Shown: positions 25,901 to 37,706 of the stretch, piece by piece
Layout: each line of letters opens with the position of its first letter
Numbering within the stretch: position 1 is the stretch's first letter
DNA from: Lycocorax pyrrhopterus obiensis
Lineage: Eukaryota; Chordata; Aves; Passeriformes; Paradisaeidae
Assembly (NCBI GenBank): GCA_014706295.1
Contig: JACSVZ010000007.1
Coordinates: 34,153,375-34,217,374 of the forward strand
Direction of reading: 5' to 3'
Length of the DNA: 64,000 bases
The notes under the pieces: model-generated
Seen by the model: only the letters and a program-made list of their open reading frames with translations
Database searches by the model: none
Told to the model about the DNA's origin: nothing
Program-made: the position numbers and the translations under genes

Positions 25901-26588
25901 TCAGAGAGCTGCCTGTTAAATTCAACCAAGAAATACACAGCAGTAAGCGCTGTCACTTTCACCGCCTACCTTACTGAACAAGATAGTTTCATAAATTGAC
26001 TATTTCTAAACATGTCTCCAGTGTCATTCTCCATGTATCTGTTTTGTACCTTCTGTTTTTATCCTGTCCTTCCTAATCTCAGATTAGCCGTCATGTGTTT
26101 TTTTTTCTCTCGAGTCCATGCCTGAACATCCATTTTCTTTTTAACCATAGCTGAAACTCCTACGTGGAGTTTGGTTGGATTTTATCTTTAGTAGTACAAC
26201 TCTCCTTGAGCTTTCTCTAATTCACATGACTTTGCCTGAGACTTTTTAACCACTCTAATGTTTTCCAATTGCTTATCATGCTCTAAGTCACTTTTATTTG
26301 CTGTGGAGGAGATATACTGCAGGTTTCTGAACTCTTCTTATTAGCCAGGAAAGCTGTAGGTCAGATTTTCATCTGAGCTTTTTCAGTGTATTTTGACTGA
26401 AAATTTCATTAGTATGTAATTTGGAAGCATTTTTCTTAGCTAGCAATGTGACTCCATTTCAGTCATGTAAATGGAAAACTGAGGCAGAGATTCATGACCT
26501 GACTCTGTGTGGTGTTTTCTGCTAATATTTTTGTGGCTGTTGTGAGGTGGGTGTCTTCCAAGTAGCAAGTCAATGAAAAGGAGAAGTA
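22920..26588. other. AT-rich non-coding stretch, no gene seen
   Basis: All open frames are under about 72 codons and none has a recognisable motif. A mildly GC-richer patch around 24100-24300 could not be assigned to an element. No tRNA, rRNA or long tandem repeat is visible. Confidence 0.6.
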
Positions 26589-26833
26589 TCCTCAAGTTGT
26601 ACCAGGGGAGGTAAAGACTGGATCTTAGGAAAAATTTCTTCTCTGAAAGGAGTTTCAAGCATTGGAAAAGGCTGCCAGGGAGACAGTTAAGTCACCATCC
26701 CTGGACGTATTTAAAAGACATGTAGATGTGGTGGTTAGGGACACAGTTTAGAGGTGAACTTGCAATACAGGTTTTATGGTTGCACCTGATGATTTAAAGG
26801 ATGTTTTCTAACCAAAATAATTCCACGACTGTA
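26589..26833 (+). repeat. CR1 LINE 3'-UTR fragment, old
   Basis: Successive CR1 3'-UTR phrases are readable in the sense direction: CTCAAGTTGTACCAGGGGAG, then GGATCTTAGGAAAAATTTCT, CAAGCATTGGAAAAGGCTGC, AGTCACCATCCCTGGACGTA and TTTAAAAGACATGTAGATGT. It ends near TTTTCTAACCAAAATAATTC, which corresponds to the usual CR1 terminus. The terminal repeat is eroded, so this is an older copy than the one at 22.4 kb. It is non-coding. Confidence 0.88.
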
Positions 26834-29800
26834 CTAATGTTGCAATGAAATGAGGAGCAAAAAATGTTAGAGTAGGAAATAAGGAATCCGTAATGTGTTG
26901 GGTTTGGGGGGCTTTTTAAAGAACAAGTTTGTGGCCACACCTTTTCAAAACTACTTCTTTTACATGTCTTCTCTTACCATTCTTCCGGTGATGAATTACA
27001 GAAGCCATCAGTGTAGTTCCCCTTACTGCACATAGTCCTCACTGTATTGGTGTTCTTAAAATCCTAGATTGGTTTCAATACTGAAAAAAATACCAATGTG
27101 TTTGGAAGATGCGGGATTATACACATACATTATTCATGTGTGAGACACTAAAAAGAATTCCTGTAAATTGCTGTCTGAGTTTGCTCTCTGCATGTTTTGG
27201 TACTGATATCGTGGTTTTGTAAGTCGTTCTCTGACAAATGACTCCACCTATTTCACAGAAAACCTTGTCTTCTAAATGATGTTTTGATGATGATTTCAGT
27301 TCAGTAGTTTGCCAAAAAACATTAATTTTTGTGCTAGAAATGAGGTGGTCCTAAGAGGCATATATCATTAATCTGCTGTTTTCAAATAACCATGGTATTT
27401 TTTTTTCTCTTGTAGATATTTCCTTTCTTTAAATTAAGTACAGCTACTATTTTTAAAAATGAGCTGTGTTTGATAATAATATAATGCCAAATTTGAGTTT
27501 TGTCCAGTGTTTAATCTAATGGGCCACAATGAAAATCATATTTTCAAAAATGTTGATGAGTCAGTTTTGGTAGTGAAAAAGGCTCCTTGTTTTTGAAAAA
27601 TAAATGTACGTCGTCTAATATTCACACCCTGAGAGAAGCACAATTCCTAGGGAGCGGATATCTTTGTCCCTGATCATTGACAAAGACTGAGAGGTGTGCA
27701 CAATTCAATGTTCAGCCTTTATACTTCAGCATATCCTCTTAGAGGTCGTGCAGTTTTGTTTTCTCTGGGGTTGTCTTTAGGACATTAGACAGGATCCATT
27801 AATCTTAATAAGATTTACTGAATCAGAGAGAAATCAGAGTATTTGAACAAAAAGTAGTAGCTTGCTTACAATACATAAGTTACACACAGGAAATTTGGTA
27901 AGGTATTTCACATCTAATGTCTGATGATACAATTCATAAATATGTTAGGTGAAGTTTCAAAACAATTTTGGAAGATTTTTGAGAGGTTTTTATTTGCTAG
28001 GAAAGCTACATGGATTCTGACTCCAAATTCCTGTGGAAGTTTCCGCTAGCTATGTTTTCTCAGGCCATTTGCAATGTCTTCAATGGTCCCCAGTTCTAAA
28101 GGCAACACCTTTATGACTGTTATGAGAATAATAGTCTTATTATTGGTTTTTTCTGTAGCAAATAGTTTGTGCTCTGATCTCTGTCAGCAGCAGCAGAGGC
28201 TGTTTCTGAAGGATCTCTTAAACTTTCCCTATATTTGTCCACTCTGCTGTGAAGCAGAAATGATTGCCATTGAATAGTCACACAAGCTCCCACAGTGAAG
28301 GCAACTATGTGAAGCATACCTTTAAAAGCACAAGAAATGTGCATATTCACCTAAGAAGTATTCTCTTGTGATAACATACCAAGACATGAGTTTGAATCTG
28401 TATCTGATTAAATTTTAGAACTTGAACCATGTATAATTAACGGCATGTGGTACTTCATCCTGATGACACATCCTATCTGTTTAAAAGCAATTTCTCAAAG
28501 AAAGATGATATCTATATTTCTAAGACTTTTTTAGTTCATGCCTGTTATGAAGGATGGCAGCCCAAAACAGCAGTCTCGAATAAACTCGAAACATAAAAAA
28601 GTATTTTTAGTGTTTCTACTAAAATGCAAATGAGATCTTTCTAATATTAGGAATCTAGCAACAAACAGTTTCACTATATAAAATAAGTGTAGCACAGTTT
28701 ATAAATATTTTAGTCATTAAAAACATTCCTTAAAGTTATGCCTAGAACTAGTAGTGAATTTCCTCTTTAACAAACATATTCTTATGTGTTCACTTTTAAA
28801 CTACATCTTAGGAAATCTATATAAATGAACAGAACTGATCAAATGTGTATTCCATTAAAAAATACCACATGGCTTGGCATTTACTGTGTTACAAAATGAG
28901 AAACTGAAGGAGATGGGGGTCTGTATTTCTCTTAATACATTTGTGCAATTTCCATTAAAATTAATGATAAGCATAGTCCGAGAACAGATAGCATCTCAAG
29001 TTTAAGGTTGCATCCTGGTTTTCTACTCTTTAGAGGTGGATCATTTAAAGAATAACACATAAAGCCCCAATACCTTATTATACCGCAGACTCTGTTAGGA
29101 AAGTTTGAAAACTTGTTTCCTTGTAGAATTAGAGTTTAGCCCAGAATATAAAATTCAAGTTAAATATGAATTCTTATCTGCATAATTTTTTTTTCATTTG
29201 TCAAACCCTGATCACAGCATGCTTTGTTTATTTAGACAGGTCAGCAGTAATAAATCCCTTGTGTAATTTGTTAAATCAAGGGGTTTAGAAGAAGCCTTGC
29301 TTTTATTGTACTACTGAAATCTTCCTTAATTGCTGAGTACAATGACAAGTTCCATCACCATATCATCTCTAAAAACCAAGGCACTATAAGGCATCCCCAC
29401 TTCATACACTGTATATCTTAAAATAAATATTTATTTAATTATATACACAGGTTCTACCTCATGGAGGCCTCTAGAAACAGTGGCTCCTTGTCACGGAAAT
29501 CCTTGTAAATGCAGAGGAGACAGATTGTAATGGCAACTAATTAGTATTTACATCTAAAAAAAAAGTGTTCATATTTTTTTGATAAGTTGCTGACAAATAA
29601 TGTTACGATGTATTCTATGCAGTGGGTTGCAATATTCCTGGTGCAGAGCCGCCTTTGATGACAGAAGACTCCAAGACAACAAAGTAAACTCCTGCACAGT
29701 GTGCACATCTTTTCATCAGCATACAGTGAAAAAATGTCAGATAAGATACAGTCATGAGAGAGCTGATTAAGGAAAGAAAAATATGCCCTTTCTTAATTTT

Positions 29801-31824
29801 AAATGCACAAACTACATTCTGTTCCTTCTGTGCTTCTAGAAGCCTTTGTCCTGCACACAAGTATGTGGAAAACATTTTTTCTTCTCCAGCAAGCGGGATT
29901 ATTCATCTGAATGCATTGTTTGTCAGCTGACCCTATTTTAATGATTTCTTTTTTTAATATTTGCAACTTCAACCCAAGTGCCATTGAATCTCAGCTGTTG
30001 GAGAGGGGAGTATTTTATGACGAATCCCCTTCCTAGAGTTGTATTTTATGTGTTTTCATCAATACAACCAAACTTCTATGAAAAAATCCAGTCGAACAAA
30101 GAAACCAACCAACCAAACCCTAACAAACAGCCTTGATGTGCTGTGAAGGTACATGAAAAAGAAAGTAGCAGCAAAAATGTAGCTTTTAGAAACCTGTGAG
30201 CCAGGATGGACCTGCTGGGTGAAGGAACAGATTTAACACACTTGGTAAAGACACCAATAGCTGTGATTTTGCACTCTAATTTATTTTTTATAACTCTTTT
30301 TTTAGATGTGGTGTTCCTGCTGGTACATTTTCAACCATAAAATGTTTGTGCAGTGAATGGAATTCAATTAATCACTTAATATGTCAGAGAAAACAACTGA
30401 AAATGGAGCGCTAGGGAATTTCAAAGTATTTCATCCTATCATGCTATCTGTATCAGAAAGCATGGAGTGCTACAAGTATATCACCTTTCGTCATTGGGAT
30501 GGCAATTGAAATGCCTACAGTATTCTGCAGAAATAGGAGTAGTTTAAAAAGATATGTTCAATGATGAATTAAAACAAGATCAAAGAAGAAGTATAATTTT
30601 AAAATGCTCTGAAATCTAACGTGTTTTTCCACTCATCTGCTTTCTTACTATACCACCTGATCTGGGAGTACATAATGTTTTATTAGAGCATTGTTTGAGG
30701 GAGCAAAGAGAAGCTTCTCTTCTGTCATTTAACTGGTTCAAACTCATCCCTTCAAGCCCTGATTCTTCTTCCAATAAAAACCAATAATAAAACTTCTCTT
30801 TACTGTTCTGGACTCTGAAACATACCTCAAATAGCTAACTGGTTCCCATAAATACTTGTATAGCTGAGTAACATCTTTCAAATTTGGTCACTGATGTCAG
30901 AGAGGGCTTTTTTATATCTATATATCTTGACAACTACCAATGCAGAGATAATTTTCTACTTGAAATTATAGGAAAGTATTAGTAGATCCTTCAAACAGAG
31001 AGACATTATCTATTCTGGATAGAAACTAGCACAGCCTAAAGGACTGCTCCTTCAGGTAATTATGATGTAAAAGTAACAGAAAGTGATCTTTATTACACCT
31101 GGATAAACACATTCAAAGATGAAATCACAAGCTGGGGACCTAGTCTTCAGAAGCAGAATGTATGTGGGAAGAATACTCACATTCAGGCTAAATTGTTCAC
31201 TGACTGCTATAAATAGGCATATTTATGTCAATTATGTTTAATGATACAATCATAATTATCCATGTCATCAAATAAAAACATAAACAAAAACCAAGCAGCC
31301 AAACAAAATACCCAGAGACCTATCTGAGCTACCTCTCCCCTTCTTAAACCACTATCATTGCAAATTTTTTCACTTATGTTTATTCAGAGCTTCCCGTATC
31401 TGTCACTTGTACTTGGCACTTCTAAGAGGAGTCTGATAGGACTTCTCTATAACCTCCCATTAGGAAACTGAAGACAGTAGTAAAATTCCCTCTCAACACT
31501 GTTTAAGAGTGAAAAAACACCTCTGACCAGTACTGTGGCACATATATTGAACATTTGAATTTGTTTGACAAAGGATCCGAACTACATGCATGGATGTTCC
31601 AATTCCATCTTTGGTAGTTTGGACTGAATACCATGACGATCTAAATAGAAAATACAGTAGTTTGAATTGCAGTAGAACTGTGTTCTTTGTTGAGTGGGTT
31701 GAATACTAGTCAAGCTGTGAACTTTGAAGACTGAAATTTCATGTTTTTCTTTAATCATGATGCATTCTTTGTTGAAGCAATAAAATTTAACTGTAGAGGA
31801 TATTTGCTGATCTGTAAAAGAGTA

Positions 31825-31848
31825 TTTAACAAAATATATTTTGTTAAA
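31825..31848. repeat. Perfect 24-bp palindrome
   Basis: The 24 bases from 31825 to 31848 equal their own reverse complement. Each half is TTTAACAAAATA or its complement, centred on TATA. There is no spacer. Perfect AT-rich palindromes of this size are only a little above chance in AT-rich DNA, so no function is claimed. Confidence 0.9.
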
Positions 31849-32624
31849 ATATATTTTAGGAATCAAACTAGTAAGATAAAAATATTGACAACCTATGAAT
31901 TAGTGAGCATATTAACAGACAGTGTTTATCTAAGGCTAATAAATGGGCTTACTCTGCTTTCAGCTGCTCTAGAAAAGACCAAGAAATAACTTCTGGGATC
32001 CAGAAATTAAACTGAATGTATAACTCTCTACAAGAAGATCACAATATAGCCCAGATCTGTAACTGTATGTTCACTCATTATTTCAATTGTTGTGAGCCAA
32101 TATTAATTTTGGTGTTATATTTAAGATTTAGAAAAGACAAACACCAACACATTTTCCATGTGCAACACACTGAAAACAAATTAATCTAAGAATGCTGAAA
32201 TTGCAAAGTTTATTATCAAGGCATCATTAGAGTAAGTAAACTTAGGAAATACACAATAATAAATATTCAAAATTCTGCATAAAAGTAGTACAAGTAAAGT
32301 ATTTGCAAGTCAATGCCTAAGATATATACCCAGAAAAAAAATTCAAATTAACAGATAAGATGTAGCATATGCAATAATTGAGAAATTATTGAATAAAGCA
32401 GTAAAATACTTTACAAAAATCTTGCCAACTAAAAAATTTCTTTGGCTAAATATGGGCTCTCTAAATATGTCTTCCTTTCTCTCTCAAATTGAAAAAAAAG
32501 GAGGGGTGGGGCAAAAAAAGACACGCAGTCATATAAGTCTTTACAAAGGCAGTAAAACCAGCAATATAAAATGTATAAAATGCCTATAAATATTAGTGAA
32601 CTCTTGTAACAGTATTACCACCAT

Positions 32625-32720
32625 ATCAGTGACATAAATTGACGTGGTCATCATGGGTCTGAATTAAAGTCCAATTCTACCTTATGTCACTGATTTGCTG
32701 GGTCACTAGAGCAAATCAGT
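32625..32720. repeat. Two overlapping inverted repeats
   Basis: ATCAGTGACATAA (32625-32637) is the exact reverse complement of TTATGTCACTGAT (32682-32694). The second copy overlaps ACTGATTTGCT (32689-32699), which is the exact reverse complement of AGCAAATCAGT (32710-32720). The shared ACTGAT can therefore pair either leftward (13 bp, 44-base loop) or rightward (11 bp, 10-base loop). Both pairings were read directly; function is unknown. Confidence 0.85.
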
Positions 32721-35700
32721 TATCTTCTTACTCCAGATTACTCCCAGCTAAAAAGAAAAAAAAAACCAAAAAAACCTCAGCCATATTTTGTGAAGTGGGC
32801 TTTTGAGCTCTGTGGATGAAAAGTGCTACAGAAGAGATGAGTTTAGAATTTATTTAGTGATACATGCACACATACCTGGACAGGTGAAGCAACATCAGGC
32901 CGTGTCAGTTTTGGTAATGATTTAAACGACAGGATGTATATGACATTGGTTTATGGCTGTCAGTATAACAGGATACATGCTGAAAGTATCAGGAGTTCCA
33001 GTAACTTCAGCAATCTTGGCTAAGCCTTTCTGTGCTCTTTAATTTACTTTCTCCTTTTCTATCCTTTTCTGATGTTAAACACAAAAAACTGACTATAACG
33101 ATGAGACTGAGAGGTACTAGGGAGGCATTTTATAATTTATACTAAAGGGGATGAAAAGAAAAGGCTGTGATGACATGATGCTGCTGCTGAGCAAAAACTT
33201 ACATTTAAACATTGTGAAACTATTGAATTATCCAGAAGACAAATAATTTTAAAATCTAAGTAACTTTTTACCTGCAAGTCTTTTGTTTTCTTAAAATAAA
33301 GGAGATATCCAGACTTCTAGAATAGGAGTACAGTAGAAATAGATTCTATTTTCTTGAAAATAATGGATGGAGTATGTTTTTCCCCCTATCTGTGAGATAT
33401 ATGTAAAAGAAATGTGGTTTTAGCAAAATTATTTCTGCCTATGCAAAGATGAACTTTAAGCCACCAAAACTGAGAGAGAAGAATTTTTAAAGGAAATAAG
33501 GAAGCAAAAAAACTCAGTATAAAATCTATCTAGCTACCAGATATGCCTGTCAATAGAAGTGTATTCCTCTTCCAGTAAAAGCTGCAGTGTAAGCATACTA
33601 CTGACACATATCATATATGAAATAGGCTAAAATGAATGCAAGTAATAAAGTATCAAAAACTATGGCAATGCTGTCTGGTAAACTCATACCCTGCAGCAAG
33701 AGATAATACAGGATGATATACACCAGCTTCTTCGTAATCCAGGTATTTCTTTGGAATACCTTGTAATTATTAGACTGGACAGGGAGATTGTGGGATTGGC
33801 AGGGAGTTGGCATGTCTGTAGTTTTTGTTAGAGTGCTGATATGTGTACATTCGTGCTGATAAGAGTGGTGACAGAAATAGAAAACCCCAAATTGCTTTGG
33901 GGAATGAAAAAGAGGACTGGATAACAAAGCTTCCCCCTACCCTTTGCCTGCCCCCCTTTTAGACACTGTATACACCACACATCAAAAGGCAGAAAGGGCC
34001 CTCTGTTCTCTTCACAGTTAGACAAAATTCCTCTTCACTCATCTCAGACAAATGACCATCAAAAAGGCATGCAGCTTTACTCTCTGTAAAGCAGGAATGA
34101 GGTCTTCATAGCATCATCAACATTTTTTAAAACTTTTTTTTAATATCAAACAGAAATCCTCAGTGTTGGACCCGTGAAATACATTTTCCCTGTAACAGCT
34201 GTGTTTATGGTATGTATGTCACTATATACTTCTAAGCTAACACTTATGAACATTTGGAGGGGATTTACTCAGTAAGAGAAAAATCCTGTCAAACATCACA
34301 TAACTGTTCTGAAAATGCTCATAAGCAGACATGTAATATTTGCTTTGATAGTTGTTTGCAGTGCGTCCAAACATTCTGGAACAGACACTCAGGCTTCTTG
34401 GTATGAAGACAAATATACAATCCAGGTAGTAAAGATATTTCTCCCAAAGGCCTGGATTTAGATGTACCAGGGATTTATAAATTTACACTTGACCTTTTAT
34501 GCACTGAAAACCTTCCCGTGCAAATGTAAGTTTTTAAAATTTTTTTGTAGCGAGTCACATGTACAAGCAGTGCAATTTTGCACTTTGCTTCATAAGATAG
34601 GTGTACTGCAGCTGGAACAAGCAGTGGAATCACTCTGCAAAAAAGCAGAGATCAAAGATCCATAGCTGAAAAGAAAAATCTGGATATCTTCCTCATCCAC
34701 CAAGAATAAAAATATCCCTAAACAAACAAAAACACCCCATTAAGCTACAATGAGATTGAAGGTTAAAAGGTTTAAGCTGTTCAAACATTTCCAAGTTTGG
34801 TCTGAAATGGATTTAAAAGGGCTCCTTTCCATACTGCAATACATTTATATTGGCTCAGACAATCTGAAGTTAAAAAAAGGTTTGAGTTCAGACTCCCTCT
34901 TTAGCCTGGGTTCAGATTTCACAGGCAAAATTCAAATGGCCCTGCCTGTGGACTAACAGATGGAGTTAATCTACTACTGTAGGCAACTACTTGCAAAACA
35001 CGCACACAAGCCAGCATCCGTGCCCATTTTTGTATGGAACTACTGCACACAGCAGCAGAGGGGAAATTTTTACCTTTATGAATTAACAGTAGTATCGATG
35101 AAACTACAAGGTTCCTATCAACAGATAAAAAAAATCTTAATACTATTTCATTAAAAGAAAACCATGTCTGCTTTCATTTAGGCAAATGTTTATGACAGTC
35201 AGTCAAAAGTGGTTTTGAAGGCATTCCAAAGTGACAAAATAGTTACCTGCTGTAAAATATGGAAGCATATTATATTTAAAAGGAATTGGAACTAAGATGG
35301 TATGCAGAAACAGGAAAATAATGCATGATATGTATGTTTGATCTGCAGTGTCCTTGTCCTTACACATTCATGCGTTGTAAGGAAAAAAAAAAAGAAAATA
35401 AAAATGCGACCCACAAAAGTATCAGCTCATTGATTAGGAATAAGTGAAAAGAAAAAAAGTCGGTTTTTCTTTGGGGTAAAAAACTCCAAGATAACAAATA
35501 ATATTTCAAAGCATTTTGATTCCAAATTAATAATCATTTTGAGAGATTACTTGTGCTTTCAATAGCTTACTTGCAAGCTTACAATATAACGTAACTCAAG
35601 GAGTTGCACGTATCATGTACCAGATGATAAGAGAGGACTCCAAATTAGCTCTAACTGGTTACTTGCAAAAGGTATGATTGCAGATGGCACAGATACCTTA

Positions 35701-36390
35701 AAAGTTCAAGCCAAGTGGAAACAGAAGAGCATCTCTTTCAAACCCTTGGTGCTACCAGCATTCTTGCTTCCTCCAACTTCACAGATTCACAATTACATAC
35801 CCCAATTTTCAGGCAGGGTGGAGCAGGTGGGAAAAACATCCCCTGTTTTTTCTTCCTGAATCCCACTTTGGGATTATATGTAAAGGTGCACTGAGGCTTG
35901 GAGAATTAACTATGTATTGTTTTCAGGTCTAATTAATACCTGATTTTTATTTAATTTTCTTATGATTACTCTCTTGCTATTCTTTCTATAGAAAATATCA
36001 ATAATATATGAAGATGAAAAAAAGACCCTAGAAGAAGAAACATACAGTTAAAAGCACTATATCAGATGAAAAAAACACATCAGGATCTGCTAAACCGGTG
36101 GTTGACTATGCACTCTGAAATCTTTCACATGTGTCTGTCCTGTGCACTGAATGAGGCAGGGGTCCTGTGGGAAAACAAGATGAGAGTATGTAATTAAAGA
36201 CTCTATCATAATGCATATGCATATAACACTACATTGCACACACAATGTGTGGTTCATTTTCTTTCTCATCCTGTCCCTGCAGAGAAGATGAGAGGGAAAA
36301 TGAACTACACATGACAGATGTTAGTAACATCAGTTAGAGCATTTTTGGAAGGCAGTCAGATACTGAAGTCATTTAAAGGATGTTGTGCAA

Positions 36391-36441
36391 ATAGAATAGA
36401 ATAGAATAGCATAGAATAGAATAGAACAGAACAGAATAGAA
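36391..36441 (+). repeat. (ATAGA)n pentanucleotide microsatellite
   Basis: About ten units of ATAGA/ATAGC/ACAGA run without length change over 51 bases, with single-base substitutions in some units. Such a repeat can grow from the short TTCTATGA-like terminal repeats of CR1, but no CR1 body flanks it here. Confidence 0.9.
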
Positions 36442-37044
36442 AATGAGGTAAGAGGAAATAGGTCAGCTGACCAAAATTAACTTCAAACATTTTTAACAAG
36501 TGTTCTAAAATAAAGCCAAGAACAATAACTTTCTGATAACAAGGGAGTGATAGATGGTGTTTGTTTTCCAGAGTGCTAAAGAAGAAATATAACACATACA
36601 AAAACTGAAATCCTATAGGTAGTATCATTCTGATAATTTATAATAGCAATTTGTAATAGTCCTTTCTGTGCAGTCTGTTACTTCCACTGTGAGTCACCGC
36701 TACAGTGAAATGGATTTCTTTATGATCCTTGCTTAGAAGCCCTAGCATTAGATCCTGTACTTCTCCAGTGATGTACATATTGCTCATGCTTGCATAAACT
36801 GATCTCCCATACAGAAATAGATATTCAAATGACTAATGACTTCGTTTGCTTCAGTTTTCTTCTAGATGTCTAATATTCATAAATGTGGTCATCCTTTATT
36901 TTGGAATACAAAGTTAATATAATTAAGATCAATCTTTAAAAAATAATTATTTTTCTTGCAATTTACATCTCATTTATTTTTTTCTGAATAAAATAACTTT
37001 TTCTGAGTGTATGTAAAAAACATCTAACTTCATTTAGAGAAGAG

Positions 37045-37190
37045 ACCATCCCCCACCTTGCTACAGCCTTCTTTCAGGTAGTTGTAGAGTGATAAAGTCT
37101 CCCCTGAGCCTCCTTTTCCCAGCTCTCTTAGACAGTCCTCATAAGACCCTTCCCTAGCTTTGTTGCCCTTCTCTGGCCATTCTCATTCCT
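37045..37190 (-). repeat. CR1 LINE fragment, antisense
   Basis: The plus strand shows antisense CR1 phrases in order: CTTTCAGGTAGTTGTAGAG, AAGTCTCCCCTGAGCCTCC, CAGTCCTCATAAG, and TTGCCCTTCTCTGGCCATT. These correspond to the region at the end of ORF2 and start of the 3' UTR. Internal deletions shorten it relative to a normal copy. It is non-coding and old. Confidence 0.85.
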
Positions 37191-37261
37191 TGGATTATGA
37201 GGCTTTTATTCTGCTCCCCACCCCTTCTTCCATCTCAGGGGATTGGGTATCAAATAATGAC

Positions 37262-37332
37262 TGGTATTACGATTAAAGACTGAGGCAAAAAAGGCGTTGA
37301 GTTCCTCAGCCTTCTGCTAGTCCTTTATTACT
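37262..37332 (-). repeat. CR1 LINE ORF2 fragment, antisense
   Basis: Read on the minus strand, this short piece translates as QKAEELNAFFASVFN, closely matching the EKAEVLNAFFASVF-type segment between the endonuclease and reverse-transcriptase domains of CR1 ORF2. Only about 20 codons remain and they begin after a stop codon. It is separated from the CR1 piece on its left by about 70 bases of unassigned sequence and has the same orientation, so the two may be parts of one internally deleted copy. Confidence 0.7.
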
Positions 37333-37343
37333 ATGCAGGCAGC

Positions 37344-37608
37344 TAGAGACAGGACAAGGAGAAATGGCCCAAAGTCGCACTAAGGGAGATTCAGATTGAA
37401 TATTGGGAAAAGTTATTCATGGAAAGAGTGGTTAAGCATTGGAACAGGCTCCCCAGTAAGTGGTTGAGTCATCATTCCTGGGAGCATTCAAAAAAAAGAG
37501 TAGATGTGGCAGCTAGTGATATAGTTTAGTGTATATGAAGGTATTTGGTTGAAGGTTGGACTTGATGATCTTGGAGTTCTTTTCCAAGCTTAGTGATTTT
37601 ATGATTTT
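37344..37608 (+). repeat. CR1 LINE 3' end, sense orientation
   Basis: Typical 3'-UTR phrases run in order: AGACAGGACAAGGAGAAATG, GCATTGGAACAGGCTCCCC, GTGGTTGAGTCATCATTCCT, AGTAGATGTGGCAGCTAGTG, TTGGACTTGATGATCTTGGA and TTTTCCAAGCTTAGTGATTT. It ends at the eroded terminal TTTTATGATTTT. It starts only about a dozen bases after an oppositely oriented CR1 fragment, so two insertions or a rearrangement are involved. Confidence 0.9.
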
Positions 37609-37657
37609 AAGGATGGAGATTCTCCTTAGACCTGCTTTTGATAATAATGTATGCTAG

Positions 37658-37706
37658 TATATATATATGGATACATATATGTATATATACACAAATATAT
37701 ATTTAT
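37658..37706. repeat. TA-rich dinucleotide tract
   Basis: Interrupted (TA)n sequence with GG and CA interruptions over about 50 bases. Simple-sequence tract, probably length-variable. It starts about 50 bases after the CR1 3' end at 37608. Confidence 0.8.

Larger units (their letters stand above)
26834..36390. other. AT-rich non-coding stretch, no gene seen
   Basis: About 9.5 kb without a recognisable gene or repeat body. Landmarks are a 24-bp palindrome at 31825-31848 and overlapping inverted repeats at 32625-32720, both listed separately. Several short C/A-rich, G-poor strings occur (near 30085-30120, 31270-31310 and 34715-34740). Open frames are at most 109 codons (33598-33927, minus) and show no motif. 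Confidence 0.6.

Noticed and set aside
30085..30130. AACCCTAAC string resembling telomere repeat
   Set aside because: Only a single partial unit inside a C/A-rich patch; no tandem TTAGGG/CCCTAA array.
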